NCBI GenBank assembly: GCA_020443425.1
Contig: JAGRIE010000013.1
Coordinates: forward strand, 39,583-103,582
Reading direction: 5' to 3'
From: Halioglobus sp.
GTDB taxonomy: Bacteria; Pseudomonadota; Gammaproteobacteria; Pseudomonadales; Halieaceae
Length of the DNA stretch: 64,000 nt
Every line of letters begins with the position of its first letter. Position 1 is the stretch's first letter. The translations under genes were made by a program, and so were the position numbers. A model generated the notes under the pieces. That model was given only the letters and a program-made list of their open reading frames with translations. It did not search any database and was not told the origin of the DNA. Positions 63,173 to 64,000 of this stretch are shown here, piece after piece.

Positions 63173-64000
63173 TGTGCAGTCCCCGCGGTATGTGCAATCC
63201 GTTGTTGCCAGCCGTTGATACGCCGGGTGAGGGTGTCGAGATCAATGCGCGCGAGCTTGCGGTCGGCCATGACGGCCTGCCCGGCAATCCAGCTGTGACT
63301 GACCTGGCTGCCGTTGCAGGCGTAGACCAGTTGCGACAGCGGGTGGTAGAGCGGCTGTGTCTCGGGGCCACTCAGGTTCACCGCGATCAGGTCGGCCTGC
63401 TTACCCGTTTCGAGGCTGCCGATACGGTCGTCCAGTCCCATCGCGCGGGCGCCGTTGATGGTGGCCATGGCCAGGGCGTCGGCCGCGGGCAGCGCAGTGG
63501 CATCGCCGGTGTGCAGCTTGGCCAGCAGCGCGGCCGCCTGCATCTCGCCGAACAGGTTGAGATCATTGTTGCTGGCGGCACTGTCAGTGCCCAGCGCGAC
63601 ATTGACACCCCGGTCCAGCAGGGCGCTGACCCGGCAGGTGCCGGAGGCCAGCTTCATATTGGACTGCGGGCAGTGCACCACACTGGCACCGCTCTCCACC
63701 AGCAGCGCGATGTCCTGGTCGCCCAGGTCGGTCATGTGCACGCACTGGGTGCGCGGGCCGAGCAGTCCGAGCCGGTGCAGGGTATCCAGCGGTCGCTCCC
63801 CGCTCTGCTCTACCGCCATCAGTACCTCGCCGGCAGTTTCGTGTAAATGAATGTGCACCGGGGCGTCCAGTTCCGCGGCCAGCGTCGCCACCTTGGCGAG
63901 ATTGGCCTCGCAGACGGTGTAGGGGGCGTGTGGGCCGAAGACCACGGTGACCAGCGCGCTGTGTTTGTAGTCATCACGCAGCGCCAGTCCCTTGCTGATG
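63169..64000 (-). CDS. mtaD: Amidohydrolase, 5-methylthioadenosine/S-adenosylhomocysteine deaminase type (right-truncated)
   Basis: The coding frame is open from 63169 to the right edge, so the N-terminus lies outside the window. The visible part contains amidohydrolase metal-binding motifs: [34 protein letters not shown] and the catalytic aspartate in [13 protein letters not shown]. The C-terminal [10 protein letters not shown] strand closes the barrel. MtaD-type enzymes deaminate methylthioadenosine or adenosylhomocysteine in methyl-cycle salvage, and this gene commonly precedes ubiG in Pseudomonas. Other TRZ/ATZ deaminase substrates cannot be excluded. Confidence 0.85.
   Translation of the reverse strand, partial: ISKGLALRDDYKHSALVTVVFGPHAPYTVCEANLAKVATLAAELDAPVHIHLHETAGEVLMAVEQSGERPLDTLHRLGLLGPRTQCVHMTDLGDQDIALLVESGASVVHCPQSNMKLASGTCRVSALLDRGVNVALGTDSAASNNDLNLFGEMQAAALLAKLHTGDATALPAADALAMATINGARAMGLDDRIGSLETGKQADLIAVNLSGPETQPLYHPLSQLVYACNGSQVSHSWIAGQAVMADRKLARIDLDTLTRRINGWQQRIAHTAGTAQ

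Noticed and set aside
1-64000. CRISPR arrays, prophage, transposase or toxin-antitoxin genes
   Set aside because: No regularly spaced repeats and no open frame with the relevant motifs were seen.

Overview
The window is a dense, GC-rich bacterial chromosome segment with short gaps, many 1-11 bp overlaps and frequent GTG/TTG starts. It looks like core chromosome of a Pseudomonas-related gammaproteobacterium, perhaps of the marine Cellvibrionales/Halieaceae type. Support for this comes from ubiG-mupP-yciK order, a finR-like regulator divergent from fpr, yciI/yciB and rnm-yciO near scpA-scpB-rluB, and YbiT, DbpA and RhlE. The genus is inference. There is no phage, plasmid, CRISPR array, rRNA or transposase gene. 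One tRNA gene, Arg (TCG), is present.

Layout. 1-10.5 kb: a left-truncated exported short-chain dehydrogenase, RNA helicase DbpA, ABC-F protein YbiT, a class II aldolase family protein, FinR/Fpr, a lipoprotein hydrolase, a DUF4136 lipoprotein and RhlE. 10.5-15.6 kb: a same-strand lipid set of acyl-CoA synthetase, PlsB-type acyltransferase, an EEP phosphodiesterase and a CDP-alcohol phosphatidyltransferase. 15.6-22 kb: a membrane-anchored glucose/sorbosone dehydrogenase-cytochrome c fusion, an HD-GYP protein with an altered HD dyad, a small lipoprotein, a GAPDH-like protein without the catalytic cysteine that is translationally coupled to a normal GAPDH, and a SYLF protein. 22-31 kb: the lutABC lactate-oxidation operon, an 889-residue coiled-coil/membrane protein of unknown role, an enoyl-reductase-like protein and a POT peptide transporter. 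30.8-37 kb: a Yej/Opp-type peptide ABC importer. Peptide uptake is therefore encoded on both sides of one divergent promoter region.

37-45.6 kb: an FAD 2-hydroxyacid dehydrogenase, a ThDP enzyme, an isopropylmalate-dehydrogenase family enzyme, an SGNH esterase and a citramalate synthase resembling the Leptospira enzyme. Together these suggest the pyruvate/citramalate route to isoleucine. DusC and a thioesterase flank a 191-bp, highly structured inverted-repeat element. 45.5-50.7 kb: an NTF2-like protein, PdxJ, PpiA, a YgiM-like SH3 protein, YciI, YciB, RNase AM and YciO.

50.7-57.9 kb looks accessory. It holds a bimodular secreted glycoside hydrolase with a GH97 module, a diguanylate cyclase and a secreted Cys-rich protein, and it ends at the 3' end of tRNA-Arg. 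The core order resumes with scpA-scpB-rluB and then yciK-mupP-ubiG and a right-truncated MtaD-type deaminase.

The observations most worth pursuing are the coupled GAPDH pseudoenzyme, the long inverted-repeat element, the promoter-overlapping dyads in front of cimA, the bimodular GH97 protein with a CRP-like site, and the tRNA-bounded accessory block.
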